Source of the DNA: Anaerolineae bacterium
GTDB taxonomy: Bacteria; Chloroflexota; Anaerolineae; Caldilineales; Caldilineaceae
Length of the DNA: 64,000 nt
Assembly: GCA_030432295.1 (NCBI GenBank)
Contig: JAUIHI010000001.1
Location: forward strand, 62,001-126,000
Direction of reading: 5' to 3'
Numbering within the stretch: the stretch's first letter is position 1; every line of letters begins with the position of its first letter. This document shows positions 50,870 through 59,415 of the stretch, piece after piece. The notes below the pieces were generated by a model. It saw only the letters and a program-made list of their open reading frames with translations. It ran no database searches and was not told where the DNA came from. The position numbers were made by a program, and so were the translations under genes.

Positions 50870-51580
50870 ATGAATGTCGACGCGATTCTCTTTGATTTAG
50901 ACGGAACCCTTGTACAGCACGGCCACGTCTTACTGCCAGCGCGCCTGGCCGCCTGGGGCCATCCCCGCAGCCAGTCAGTCGTAGACGCAGCCTTTGCTGT
51001 GCAGATTCAATGGTTCTACAGCTACACGGCTCAGTTGATGGCCGCCGGTCGGGAAGACCCCCATCTTTTTCAGCGGCTATACGAGCGGGTCACGATGGAA
51101 TTGGAGATCGACGATCCCGCAATCCCGTTGCGCATGGGGTCCTACTTTGCGGCCAATCCTGTGCCCCCCCTCTACGACGACGTGCTGCCCCTGCTGCTCT
51201 ATCTGCGCAAAGCTGCCCTGCCCTTGGGAATCATCACCCAGCGGGATCGTCTGGGCGCACAGCGTTTCCTGGCCGAACACAATCTGGACCACTGCTTCTC
51301 CGTTCTCATCGCCGGTGACGACGGCCACGGGCGCAAACCCACCCCAGCCCCTTTTCACGCCGCGCTGGGGAAGATGTCTATCGCGCCGGAGCGGGCCATC
51401 TTTGTTGGGGACCGGATTGACGACGACTGCGGCGGGGCCAAGGCCGCGGGCCTGGTCCCTTTTCTGATCGACCGCAGCAACGCGCACGCGGACGCGACCG
51501 TCAACGCCGATTTTGTCTCCCTGCGTCGCCTGACCGATCTGCTGGTCCATCTGCCCGGCGAAAAGGAGATAGGACAATGA
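50870..51580 (+). CDS. HAD-superfamily hydrolase
   Basis: 236 residues from ATG 50870; the longer frame has no family similarity. HAD motifs: I ILFDLDGTLVQHG, II LGIITQRDR, III KP in GHGRKPTPAPF, IV VGDRIDDDCGGAKAAG. Probably a phosphoglycolate-phosphatase-like enzyme of unknown substrate. Overlaps trpF by four bases (ATGA), so it is coupled to a tryptophan gene. Confidence 0.9.
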   Translation: MNVDAILFDLDGTLVQHGHVLLPARLAAWGHPRSQSVVDAAFAVQIQWFYSYTAQLMAAGREDPHLFQRLYERVTMELEIDDPAIPLRMGSYFAANPVPPLYDDVLPLLLYLRKAALPLGIITQRDRLGAQRFLAEHNLDHCFSVLIAGDDGHGRKPTPAPFHAALGKMSIAPERAIFVGDRIDDDCGGAKAAGLVPFLIDRSNAHADATVNADFVSLRRLTDLLVHLPGEKEIGQ

Positions 51581-52254
51581 CAGATGTCCAGGTCAAAATT
51601 TGCGGCATCACCAATCGCGACGACGCCATCGCCGCGCTGGAAGCCGGGGCCGACTATCTGGGCTTCAACCTCTACCCCAAATCGTCCCGTTATATTCCGC
51701 CGGAAAAACTACGGGAATTGATACTGGAGATTGGAGAGGGGACATCCCAATCCTCAATCCCCAATCCCCAGCCCCTTCGATTCATCGGCATTTTTGTCAA
51801 CGAGACCGTCCAGGGCATCACCGACATTCTCAGCTTCACCGGGTTGGCGTATGCCCAACTGCACGGCGACGAGCCGCCCGAATTTTTGCAGCAGTTGACG
51901 GGAAAAGCATTCAAAGCTGTCCGCCCCGCCGACGCGGAGAGCGCACGGGACGCGGCTTCCCGCTTTGCCCCCCTCGGCCTGGACGATGGACCCCAACTGC
52001 TGATCGACGCCTATGACCCGGCGGAATACGGCGGAACCGGCAAAAAAGCCGATTGGCACGTGGCGGCTAAATTGGCCCAGCGCCACCCCCGCCTGATGCT
52101 GGCTGGCGGCCTGACCCCCGCCAATGTCGCCCAGGCCATCCGCGCCGCGCGCCCCTGGGCCGTGGATGTGGCCAGCGGCGTAGAGGTCAGCCCAGGGCGC
52201 AAGGATCACGACGCTATGCGAGCCTTTATCCGCGCCGCCAAAGAGAGTTTGTAG
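51577..52254 (+). CDS. trpF: Phosphoribosylanthranilate isomerase with an in-frame repeat insert
   Basis: 225 residues. Catalytic Cys in VKICGITNRDDA and Asp in LLIDAYDP, plus FVNETVQGITDILSF, YAQLHGDEPPEFL and ASGVEVSPGRKDH at the C-terminus. Between the second helix (PEKLRELILEIG) and the strand FIGIFVN the protein carries about 12 extra residues (EGTSQSSIPNPQPL) encoded by a degenerate family E repeat. Its TAG stop lies at the first bases of the family B repeat. It isomerises PRA to CdRP, the step between TrpD and TrpC. Confidence 0.95.
   Translation: MTDVQVKICGITNRDDAIAALEAGADYLGFNLYPKSSRYIPPEKLRELILEIGEGTSQSSIPNPQPLRFIGIFVNETVQGITDILSFTGLAYAQLHGDEPPEFLQQLTGKAFKAVRPADAESARDAASRFAPLGLDDGPQLLIDAYDPAEYGGTGKKADWHVAAKLAQRHPRLMLAGGLTPANVAQAIRAARPWAVDVASGVEVSPGRKDHDAMRAFIRAAKESL
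51724..51771. repeat. Family E repeat inside trpF
   Basis: The left part CTGGAGATTGGAGA and right part CAATCCCCAATCCCCAG are imperfectly complementary. Same motif as the intergenic copy at 21341-21385, here read in frame. Confidence 0.7.
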
Positions 52255-52318
52255 GTGCGGTTTCTAACCGCACAACTCCGGTTATCCACAAATTGTGCGG
52301 TTAGAAACCGCACCCACC
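52251..52318. repeat. Palindromic repeat, family B, supplying the trpF stop
   Basis: GTAGGTGCGGTTTCTAACCG opens the element; its TAG (52252-52254) is the trpF stop codon. The arms match those at 25639-25708 while the centre differs. Confidence 0.85.
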
Positions 52319-52337
52319 AGTCCACCAGGAAACGTCA

Positions 52338-53264
52338 ATGCCCACCTTCCCTCAACTCTCCGATGCCCTGCGACTTTCCCGCCTCGCCCCGTCCACCAGC
52401 CCGGTACGGATGGTGCTGGACACGGACACCTACAACGAAATCGACGATCAGTTTGCGCTGGTCTGGGCGCTGCTTTCGCCGGAGAAGTTGGCGATGGAAG
52501 CCATCTACGCCGCGCCCTTCCACAACGCCCGCTCCAACGGGCCGGGCGATGGGATGGAACGCAGCTACGACGAAATTCACCGACTGTTGGATCGGCTGCC
52601 CGGTGTCTACAGCGGCCCGGTCCTGCGCGGTTCGACAGAATTTATGCAGGCAGCGGACCGTCCGGTAGAGAGCGAGGCCGCGGCTGATCTGGTGGAGCGG
52701 GCTATGGCATCGCCGCTCGACGACCCCCTTTACGTCGTTGCCATCGGTGCGCCCACGAATATCTCGTCGGCTCTGCTGCTGGAACCCCGCATCGTCGAGC
52801 GCATTGTGCTGGTTTGGCTGGGCGGCCATCCCACTTTCTGGCCCACTGCCCGGGAGTTCAATCTGCGCCAGGATATGCACGCATCCCGCCTGCTCTTCGA
52901 TAGCGGCGTGCCTTTTGTAATGCTGCCCTGCGCCACCGTCGCCTCTCACCTGCTGGCAACTGTGCCCGAATTGGAAGCTTATATGGCTGGTCGGGGCGCA
53001 ATCGGTGATTTTCTGGTAGAGACTTTCAAAGGCTACAGCGACGATCATTTTGGCTGGTCAAAAGAAATCTGGGACCTGGCCCCCATCGCCTGGCTGCTCA
53101 ACAGCGAGTGGACGCCGTCGGTTCTGGAACACAGCCCGATTTTGACCGAACAGATGACGTGGAGCATCGACCGCAGCCGTCATCTCATGCGCATTGCCAC
53201 GGGTGTGCGCCGCAACCCAATCTTTGCCGACCTCTTCCGCAAGGTAGAGGTTTTTTCCCAGTAG
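52338..53264 (+). CDS. Nucleoside hydrolase (IunH-like)
   Basis: 308 residues. The calcium-binding aspartate cluster is near the N-terminus (VLDTDTYNEIDDQFALVWAL). YVVAIGAPTNISSALL is the second family block, and FNLRQDMHASRLLF supplies the late ligand region. Such enzymes split ribonucleosides into base and ribose; the exact specificity is unknown. It sits between tryptophan and shikimate genes without an obvious pathway link. Confidence 0.9.
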   Translation: MPTFPQLSDALRLSRLAPSTSPVRMVLDTDTYNEIDDQFALVWALLSPEKLAMEAIYAAPFHNARSNGPGDGMERSYDEIHRLLDRLPGVYSGPVLRGSTEFMQAADRPVESEAAADLVERAMASPLDDPLYVVAIGAPTNISSALLLEPRIVERIVLVWLGGHPTFWPTAREFNLRQDMHASRLLFDSGVPFVMLPCATVASHLLATVPELEAYMAGRGAIGDFLVETFKGYSDDHFGWSKEIWDLAPIAWLLNSEWTPSVLEHSPILTEQMTWSIDRSRHLMRIATGVRRNPIFADLFRKVEVFSQ

Positions 53265-53414
53265 TTTGGCACGCCGTAGTTCTGTCCGAGGAATGGGAAA
53301 TCAGCACTACCAGGGATGGGAAATAGCACTATTGGGGCGTTGTCTGGTTTACGGAAAGACAGCATACTTACCTTAGTAGGTTTTTCCGTTGACCATTTAG
53401 ACACAGGACCAGAG

Positions 53415-54263
53415 ATGCTCAATTTGCAGAAAATAATTATCGACCACCTGGTGAACGATATCGCAGCTGCTTATAAACAGAATTATGGCAGCCGTTCCCC
53501 GTCGTTCGATGAAATCATTACTTGGTGTGGCTATCTGGCTCTGGAGAATATCGCCAACTCAGACGCGCTCTATCACAATATGGAGCACACCGTCTTGGTG
53601 ACTCTGGTGGGCCGAACAATTCTGCAGGGCAAGCATCTGGTGGAAGGTGGCGTGACCCCGGAGGATTGGCTGCAAGTGATGATGGCGCTGCTCTGTCACG
53701 ATATCGGCTACGTGCGCGGCGTCTGTCGCCAGGACGACGGCAATTGCATTGCCACAGGCATTGGCGACGAAACAGTGCAATTGCCATTGGGCATCACCGA
53801 TGCAGCCCTTTCGCCCTATCACGTGGATCGGAGCAAGCTATTTGTCAAAGAGCGGTTTGTTGAGCCTCTCTTTGTGGGGATCGATACCGATGCCATTATT
53901 TCCTACATTGAGATGACCCGCTTCCCCATCCCCTCGGATCCCCACTACCAGCGTACCAGCGGCTATGCAGGGCTGGTGCGGGCAGCCGATTTTATTGGCC
54001 AGTTGGGCGATCCCGACTACCTGCGCAAGCTCCCCGCACTTTTTCACGAGTTGGAAGAAGTGGACAAAGAAGTGAAAATTGGGTACAACAGTCTGGACAA
54101 TATGCGCCGCAACTATGCCCGCTTCTACTGGGATGTGGTCAGTCCCTATATTCAGGAGGCGTTGGAGTATCTGCGTGTGACCCAGGATGGCAAGCAGTGG
54201 ATCGCCAACCTCCATTCCCACGTCTTCGACGTTGAACACCGCATCAATATGGCCCAGCGCTGA
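53415..54263 (+). CDS. HD-domain metal-dependent phosphohydrolase
   Basis: 282 residues from ATG 53415 (AGGA upstream); a start at 53316 would add 33 residues without similarity. HD-type ligands are visible: His in ALYHNMEHTVLVTL, the HD pair in MALLCHDIGYVRGVC, and a later Asp in GLVRAADFIGQLGD. Members hydrolyse nucleotides or cyclic (di)nucleotides. The 150-bp region before it contains an imperfect direct repeat of GGGAAATCAGCACTA (53292-53333). Confidence 0.85.
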   Translation: MLNLQKIIIDHLVNDIAAAYKQNYGSRSPSFDEIITWCGYLALENIANSDALYHNMEHTVLVTLVGRTILQGKHLVEGGVTPEDWLQVMMALLCHDIGYVRGVCRQDDGNCIATGIGDETVQLPLGITDAALSPYHVDRSKLFVKERFVEPLFVGIDTDAIISYIEMTRFPIPSDPHYQRTSGYAGLVRAADFIGQLGDPDYLRKLPALFHELEEVDKEVKIGYNSLDNMRRNYARFYWDVVSPYIQEALEYLRVTQDGKQWIANLHSHVFDVEHRINMAQR

Positions 54264-54275
54264 AGCAACTGAACA

Positions 54276-54355
54276 GGACGCAGATTTTCCTGATTTGAAG
54301 TGATATATGCAGATTTTGTCATCGCTTATCACTCGTTTCAGCCTCATCTGCGTCC
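54276..54355. repeat. Palindromic repeat, family H, before aroC
   Basis: GGACGCAGAT (54276-54285) pairs with ATCTGCGTCC (54346-54355); the interior contains a further GCAGATTTT copy. Relative of 6725-6817. Confidence 0.65.
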
Positions 54356-54388
54356 GCTTTTTGCATTAATCCCAACGGAGCAAACCCT

Positions 54389-55651
54389 ATGGAAATTCTC
54401 GGCGGTCCCCTCTTCGCCGTGGCTGGCGCGGGCGAATCCCACGGCCCCGGCGTGAGCACAATTGTCTTTGGCTGCCCGCCGGGACTGCTCCTGCGCCGGA
54501 CAGACATCCAGCGCTTTCTGGACAGGCGACGGCCCGGCAGCAACCGCCACGGCACACCCCGCCACGAAGGGGACAAAGTGGCCCTGCTCTCTGGCCTCTA
54601 CAACGAAGCCGATCTGGACGCTCTCCTGTCCGGGCCGCCGGTGGAGATTGTCGTGGACGGCCAGCCCCAGGCTACGGAGAGCTATGCCGAGGGCTACACC
54701 ACCGGCGAACCGATCGCCAGCCTCGTCCTCTCCACCTCCCAGCGTTCCCGCCACTACGAGCAGTTCGCCGGGCCGACCGGCGCGGTGCGGCCTGGCCACA
54801 CAGATTTGGTCAAGTACGCCAAATCCCAGGGCTTTGTGGACATCCGGGGGGGCGGGCGCAGCAGCTATCGCTCCACCATCTCCGATGTGGTCGGGGGCTC
54901 CATTGCCCGGCTCTGGTTGCAGGAGAATTTTGGCACAGTCTTTCTTTCGTCGATTGTTCAGGTCGGCCCACTGAAGACGGAGAAAAGTCTGGCCGCCCAC
55001 TTCCAGGAGCGCATCGCAGCCCAGGGCCATTTGGGCGTCTCGGCCCAGGAGATCGGGGCCGTCGAAGCGCTGCTGGACGAAGCGGAGATACGCTCTCTGG
55101 ACGCGGCCTTTGCCGAGGAGGCGGGGGAGCTGATCAAACGAACCCGCATCGACGGCGACTCCCTGGGCGCGTCGGTGGAGGTGGTGGCGATCAATCCCCC
55201 CGCGCTGCTGGGCGAACCCCTCTACCAGAGCTTGAAAGTGCGGCTGATGGGCGCATTGGGCGGGCTGAACGCGGTGCAAAGCTGCGAGGTGGGCGACGGC
55301 GCCGCGGTTGTCTCTCGCCGGGGCAGCGAGAACAACGACCCCATCCGCTCCAGCGGTTACCAGGCCAACAGCCACGGCGGACTGCTGGGGGGCATCACCA
55401 CTGGCTCGCCGCTGGTCTGCCGGGTGGGATTCAAGCCCACCTCCACCATCACCAAAGCCCAGCAGTCCGTGCGCAAAAATCTGGAAGAGATGGAGTATCG
55501 GTTGGCCGAGGGTCGCCACGACCCCTGCGTGGGCGTGCGCGCCGGCGTCACCCTGGAATCCCGCATGGCGATTGAGGTGATGAACGCGGTGCTGATGCAC
55601 CAATCGGCCCGGGTGGATGCGAACAGCTTCCGTCTCTTCGATGCCGGGTGA
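54389..55651 (+). CDS. aroC: Chorismate synthase
   Basis: 420 residues, slightly longer than average. Opening GAGESHGPGVSTIVFGCPPG with the first conserved His; further FMN- and EPSP-binding blocks include RPGHTDLVKYAKSQGFVDIR, GGGRSSYRSTISDVVGG and NSHGGLLGGITTGSPLVC; the ending DPCVGVRAGVTLESRMAIEV is typical. It makes chorismate, the substrate of TrpE, so this second group of genes feeds the trp operon upstream. Confidence 0.97.
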   Translation: MEILGGPLFAVAGAGESHGPGVSTIVFGCPPGLLLRRTDIQRFLDRRRPGSNRHGTPRHEGDKVALLSGLYNEADLDALLSGPPVEIVVDGQPQATESYAEGYTTGEPIASLVLSTSQRSRHYEQFAGPTGAVRPGHTDLVKYAKSQGFVDIRGGGRSSYRSTISDVVGGSIARLWLQENFGTVFLSSIVQVGPLKTEKSLAAHFQERIAAQGHLGVSAQEIGAVEALLDEAEIRSLDAAFAEEAGELIKRTRIDGDSLGASVEVVAINPPALLGEPLYQSLKVRLMGALGGLNAVQSCEVGDGAAVVSRRGSENNDPIRSSGYQANSHGGLLGGITTGSPLVCRVGFKPTSTITKAQQSVRKNLEEMEYRLAEGRHDPCVGVRAGVTLESRMAIEVMNAVLMHQSARVDANSFRLFDAG

Positions 55652-55654
55652 GTC

Positions 55655-55726
55655 AGATATTGGGTATTGAATAGTTGGCATTCGGCGTCGTCAGCAGCAC
55701 TGCCAACTATCCAATACCCAATATCT
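55655..55726. repeat. Palindromic repeat, family C, after aroC
   Basis: 26-bp arms with one mismatch (55655-55680, 55701-55726; arm start AGATATTGGGTATTGAATAG), 20-base loop, starting three bases after the aroC stop. Confidence 0.9.
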
Positions 55727-55771
55727 ACCCATCGATTTGTCAGCGCAGCCAAATTGGTTGACAATAGGTAG

Positions 55772-57418
55772 ATGACAGCACCCATCAAAATCGCTTGGAC
55801 CCAAACCAAATCAATGACGAATCAACAAAATAACATTACCCTCACCGGCTTTATGGGCACGGGCAAAAGCACCACCGGTCAACTGCTGGCCGCACGCCTG
55901 GGCCGGGACTTTGTGGATATGGACGACCGGCTGGTGGCCCACTTTGGCAAGCCCATCGCCGATGTCTTTGCTCAGGAGGGCGAGGCTCTCTTCCGTACAG
56001 CCGAGGCCCGACTCTGCCAGGAGTTGGCCGGGCAGAGCGGACTGGTCATTGCCACCGGTGGCGGCGCGCTGGTCAACACCGAAAACCGGGACGCACTGGC
56101 AGCCAGCGGGCCGGTCGTCTGCCTGACCGCGGACGCCGAAACAATTATCGAGCGGGTGGAAGCGGCTACGGATCGCCCCCTGCTCCCCGGCGGGCGTGGG
56201 GAAAAGCTGGCGAATATCGAGCATCTGCTGGCGAAACGGCGGGGCGCATACGGCAGTATTCCCCTGCAAGTCCCCACAGACCGCTGCACCCCGGAGCAGA
56301 TTGTGGAGCGGGTGGCCGATGCCCTGGCCGCGAATGACGAAATCGCCGGGATGAACCGCATCAGCGTTGCCACCCCCGAAGGCACAACCTATCACATCTG
56401 CATCGCCGACGGTCTGCTGGGCCGGGTGGGCGAACTGATGGCGAATCGGGGACTGACAAAAGGCAAGGCCGCGATCGTCACCAATCCGGTGATCGCCGAA
56501 CTGCACGGGGAGACCGTCGCCGAGAGTCTTGCCGGGGCCGGTTTCGAGCCGGTCATCTGCATTGTGCCCGAAGGCGAGCAGAACAAAACCCTGGCCAGCA
56601 TCGCCTCCCTCTACGACCAATTCCTGGCCGCTGGGATGGACCGACGCAGCCCGGTCATCGGTCTGGGCGGCGGTGTCATCGGGGATATGGCGGGTTTTGC
56701 CGCGGCCAGCTATCTGCGCGGCGTGCCGTTTGTGCAGATTCCCACCAGTGTGCTGTCGATGGTGGATGCGTCGGTGGGTGGCAAGACCGGTGTGGACCTG
56801 CCCCAGGGCAAAAATCTGGTCGGTGCCTTCAAACAGCCCAGCCTCGTCGTCATCGACCCGGCTGTCATCGAGACCCTGCCCGCGGCCGAGTTTCGCTCCG
56901 GTCTGGCCGAGATTGTCAAGCACGGCATCATCGCCGCTCCCGAAATCTTCCGCCAGTTGGAGGGCGACGGCCCCACAAATCTGGGCCAACTGGTCAGCGA
57001 CGCGGTGCGGGTGAAGGTGGATGTGGTGGCGGAAGATCCCTTCGAGATGGGTCGCCGGGCCACGCTCAATCTGGGCCACACCTTCGGCCACGCCATCGAG
57101 CAGACTAGCCAATACGCCATCCGCCACGGCGAAGGGGTGGGACTGGGGCTGATCTGCGCCGCACATATGGCGGCGGAGACCGGTCACTGCGACCCGGCGT
57201 TGGAAGAGCGTATCCGTCAGTTGTTGATCCGGCTGGACCTGCCCGTCAGCGTCTCTGGCTACAGCCTGGACGAAGTACACGCCACAATGTTTTTCGACAA
57301 GAAACGCCAGGGCAAAACCCTACGCTTTATCCTGCCAACGGCACTGGGCGACGTGAAAATCGTCAACGACCCCGGCGAGGAGTACGTGCGACGGGCACTG
57401 GCGGTTGTCCTCAACTAA
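55772..57418 (+). CDS. aroKB: Shikimate kinase - 3-dehydroquinate synthase fusion
   Basis: 548 residues. Residues about 20-185 are shikimate kinase: Walker A GFMGTGKSTTGQLL, DMDDRLVAHFGKPIADVF, IATGGGALV. Residues about 195-545 are dehydroquinate synthase: VPEGEQNKTLASI, GLGGGVIGDMAGFAAASYLRG, PTSVLSMVDASVGGKTGVD, FRSGLAEIVKHGI and the metal His in GHTFGHAIEQ. The fusion joins two non-consecutive steps of the shikimate pathway. ATG 55772 has AGGT upstream; ATG 55814, closer to the usual kinase start, is an alternative. Confidence 0.96.
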   Translation: MTAPIKIAWTQTKSMTNQQNNITLTGFMGTGKSTTGQLLAARLGRDFVDMDDRLVAHFGKPIADVFAQEGEALFRTAEARLCQELAGQSGLVIATGGGALVNTENRDALAASGPVVCLTADAETIIERVEAATDRPLLPGGRGEKLANIEHLLAKRRGAYGSIPLQVPTDRCTPEQIVERVADALAANDEIAGMNRISVATPEGTTYHICIADGLLGRVGELMANRGLTKGKAAIVTNPVIAELHGETVAESLAGAGFEPVICIVPEGEQNKTLASIASLYDQFLAAGMDRRSPVIGLGGGVIGDMAGFAAASYLRGVPFVQIPTSVLSMVDASVGGKTGVDLPQGKNLVGAFKQPSLVVIDPAVIETLPAAEFRSGLAEIVKHGIIAAPEIFRQLEGDGPTNLGQLVSDAVRVKVDVVAEDPFEMGRRATLNLGHTFGHAIEQTSQYAIRHGEGVGLGLICAAHMAAETGHCDPALEERIRQLLIRLDLPVSVSGYSLDEVHATMFFDKKRQGKTLRFILPTALGDVKIVNDPGEEYVRRALAVVLN

Positions 57419-57425
57419 GAATTTT

Positions 57426-57496
57426 CACCACAAAGACACGAAGACACAAAGAAAAACACTTCTTTCTTCTTCGTGCCTTTGTGGCTTTGTGGTTGC
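57426..57496. repeat. Palindromic repeat, family F (CACAAAGACACAAAG type)
   Basis: The left arm CACCACAAAGACACGAAG pairs imperfectly with a right arm containing CTTTGTGGCTTTGTGGTTG. It fills the space between aroKB and aroQ. One arm recurs in sense orientation at 57954-57993. Confidence 0.8.
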
Positions 57497-57509
57497 AAGG
57501 AGGAGATAG

Positions 57510-57953
57510 ATGGCGAAAATCGCTCTGATCCACGGGCCGAATTTGAATCTGCTGGGACGACGGGAGAAATCCATCTACGGCACTGTCACTCTCGACACTA
57601 TCAACGAAGCCGCGCTGGCCTGGGCGGGGGATGCCCACGAAGTGCGCCCCCTTCAAAGCAATCATGAAGGCGCGATTGTAGACGCTATCCAACAGGCCGG
57701 GGATTGGGCCGACGGTCTGGTGATGAACCCCGGCGCCTTCACCCACTACTCCTATGCCATCCGGGACGCCATCGCTGGGGTCTCTCTGCCGACGGTGGAA
57801 GTACATCTGAGCAACATCCACAGCCGGGAGGAGTTTCGCCACAAGTCCGTGCTGGCCCCGGTCTGCGTGGGGCAGATTGCGGGCTTTGGCTGGCGCAGCT
57901 ATTTATTGGGCTTGCAAGCGTTGGTGGACTATCTAATGGATCGATCCAAATGA
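57510..57953 (+). CDS. aroQ: Type II 3-dehydroquinate dehydratase
   Basis: 147 residues, the standard length. [18 protein letters not shown] with the catalytic loop Arg and Tyr, [31 protein letters not shown], and the catalytic His region [18 protein letters not shown] are all present. It makes 3-dehydroshikimate in the cytoplasm. AGGAGG precedes the ATG. It shares four bases (ATGA) with the next gene. Confidence 0.97.
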   Translation: MAKIALIHGPNLNLLGRREKSIYGTVTLDTINEAALAWAGDAHEVRPLQSNHEGAIVDAIQQAGDWADGLVMNPGAFTHYSYAIRDAIAGVSLPTVEVHLSNIHSREEFRHKSVLAPVCVGQIAGFGWRSYLLGLQALVDYLMDRSK

Positions 57954-59317
57954 GCAACCACAAAGCTACAAAGACACAAAGAAGAAGAACAAAGACAGTC
58001 AGTTGGCTGCTTGCGCTGGTGACTGCGCTTGTGCTGGTGGCTGCTTGTCAGCAGGAGACGCCGACACCCCTGCCACCCACACCAGTGCCGGATGCGCCCA
58101 CAGCCGATGCAGAAGCCGCCCCCGGTGAACCCGCGGTGGTTGTGGCGACGGCGACACCCGCACCCCTGCCCGCGCCCACCGAAGCAGCCACACCGACGCC
58201 GAAAGTCACCAGCGGCACTGTCACCCTTTGGCACAGTTGGGCGCGACAGGACGGCGACGCGCTGGCCCAGATTCTGGAAAACTTCGCGGCAGCCAATCCG
58301 AATATCACAGTGCAGACCCTTTTTGTGGCCTACAACGATCTGCCCCAGTCCTACGCGGACGCGGTGGCCGCGGGTGGCGGACCCGATTTGATCCTGGCCC
58401 CGGCCTGGTGGCTGCGGCAACTGGTGGAAGCCAACGCACTGCTGCCTCTGTCCGACCGACTGGCCGAGGGCGAAAGTGACCAGTGGATGGCTGCGGCCCG
58501 GGACAATCTCTCCATCGACGACACACTCTACGGACTGCCCACCAGCTACGAACTGGTCGGCCTCTACTACAACCGCTCGCTGCTGGAAGAGACTGCCCTG
58601 CCCGCTACCACCGACGATCTGCTGGCCCTGGCCGCGGCCAACCCGGCCCAGGGCGCAGGGCTGTATCTCAACTTCTACCATCTCTACTGGGGTATCCCGG
58701 CCTATGGCGGGGAGTTGTTCGATAGCGCAGGCAAAGTCGTGCTGGACAGTACACCCGGCCCAGCCCAGTTTCTCGACTGGCTGCTGCGCATCTCCCAGAC
58801 CCCTGGCTCCTTTGTCAGCTCGGACTACGGAATGCTGCTGGACCGCTTCAAAAAGGGCGAGTTCGCCTTCTTTGTGGATGGCCCGTGGAGCAGCGGCGAA
58901 CTGAGCGAGGCTCTGGGCGACAATTTGGGCGTGGCTCCCTTGCCCGCTGGTCCGTCTGGCCCTGCCCGGCCCTGGCTCAGCGCTGACGGCGTCTTTCTGA
59001 ATCCAGTGGTCGATGCGGGCCAGCAACAGTTGGCCCTGGGCCTGGCTCGACACATCGCCAACGCGGAAAGTGCTACACTTCTGGCAAGCCTTGCCGGGCA
59101 GTTGCCAGTCCACAGAGAAGCGACCGTCAACGATCCGCTTTCCCAGGGATTTGTCGCCCAGGCCGACACTGCCCTGTCCGAACCCCACCGAATGCAGATG
59201 TCCCAGGTCTGGGGCTATGCCGGGGATATGCTGGTAAAGGTAATCGACGGCGGGACACTGCCCGATGTGGCGGTGACTGAGACGACAATTCTGCTCAACG
59301 ACGCGCTTGGGCAATGA
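57950..59317 (+). CDS. Sugar-type ABC transporter substrate-binding lipoprotein
   Basis: 455 residues, start overlapping the aroQ stop as ATGA. Signal peptide with a lipobox ([11 protein letters not shown]), then a Thr/Pro/Ala-rich spacer and a family 1 solute-binding domain from [20 protein letters not shown], including [34 protein letters not shown] and [14 protein letters not shown]. No permease or ATPase is nearby. The first 16 residues ([16 protein letters not shown]), the positive n-region of the signal, are encoded by one arm of the family F repeat. Confidence 0.88.
   Translation: MSNHKATKTQRRRTKTVSWLLALVTALVLVAACQQETPTPLPPTPVPDAPTADAEAAPGEPAVVVATATPAPLPAPTEAATPTPKVTSGTVTLWHSWARQDGDALAQILENFAAANPNITVQTLFVAYNDLPQSYADAVAAGGGPDLILAPAWWLRQLVEANALLPLSDRLAEGESDQWMAAARDNLSIDDTLYGLPTSYELVGLYYNRSLLEETALPATTDDLLALAAANPAQGAGLYLNFYHLYWGIPAYGGELFDSAGKVVLDSTPGPAQFLDWLLRISQTPGSFVSSDYGMLLDRFKKGEFAFFVDGPWSSGELSEALGDNLGVAPLPAGPSGPARPWLSADGVFLNPVVDAGQQQLALGLARHIANAESATLLASLAGQLPVHREATVNDPLSQGFVAQADTALSEPHRMQMSQVWGYAGDMLVKVIDGGTLPDVAVTETTILLNDALGQ
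57954..57993. repeat. Family F repeat arm forming a signal-peptide n-region
   Basis: CAACCACAAAGCTACAAAG followed by ACACAAAGAAGAAGAAC corresponds to the reverse complement of the right arm of 57426-57496, read as [13 protein letters not shown]. Confidence 0.8.
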
Positions 59318-59324
59318 GATAATA

Positions 59325-59358
59325 AGAAGTTCGACTTTTCGGAAAAAGTCGAACTTCT
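59325..59358. repeat. 34-bp hairpin repeat, family A
   Basis: Identical to 12671-12704. It starts seven bases after the binding-protein stop, 58 bases before the PLP-enzyme gene. The AT-rich stretch behind it contains TATACT, a possible -10 box with a weak -35. Confidence 0.9.
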
Positions 59359-59415
59359 ACACTGCCTTATTTATTTTAATATTCTATACTCCCATCTGCT
59401 GGAAAGGCTCCCGAT

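Noticed and set aside
55740-55772. TTGACA before aroKB as a promoter
   Set aside because: No acceptable -10 hexamer lies 16-18 bases downstream, and the gene could be read from aroC.
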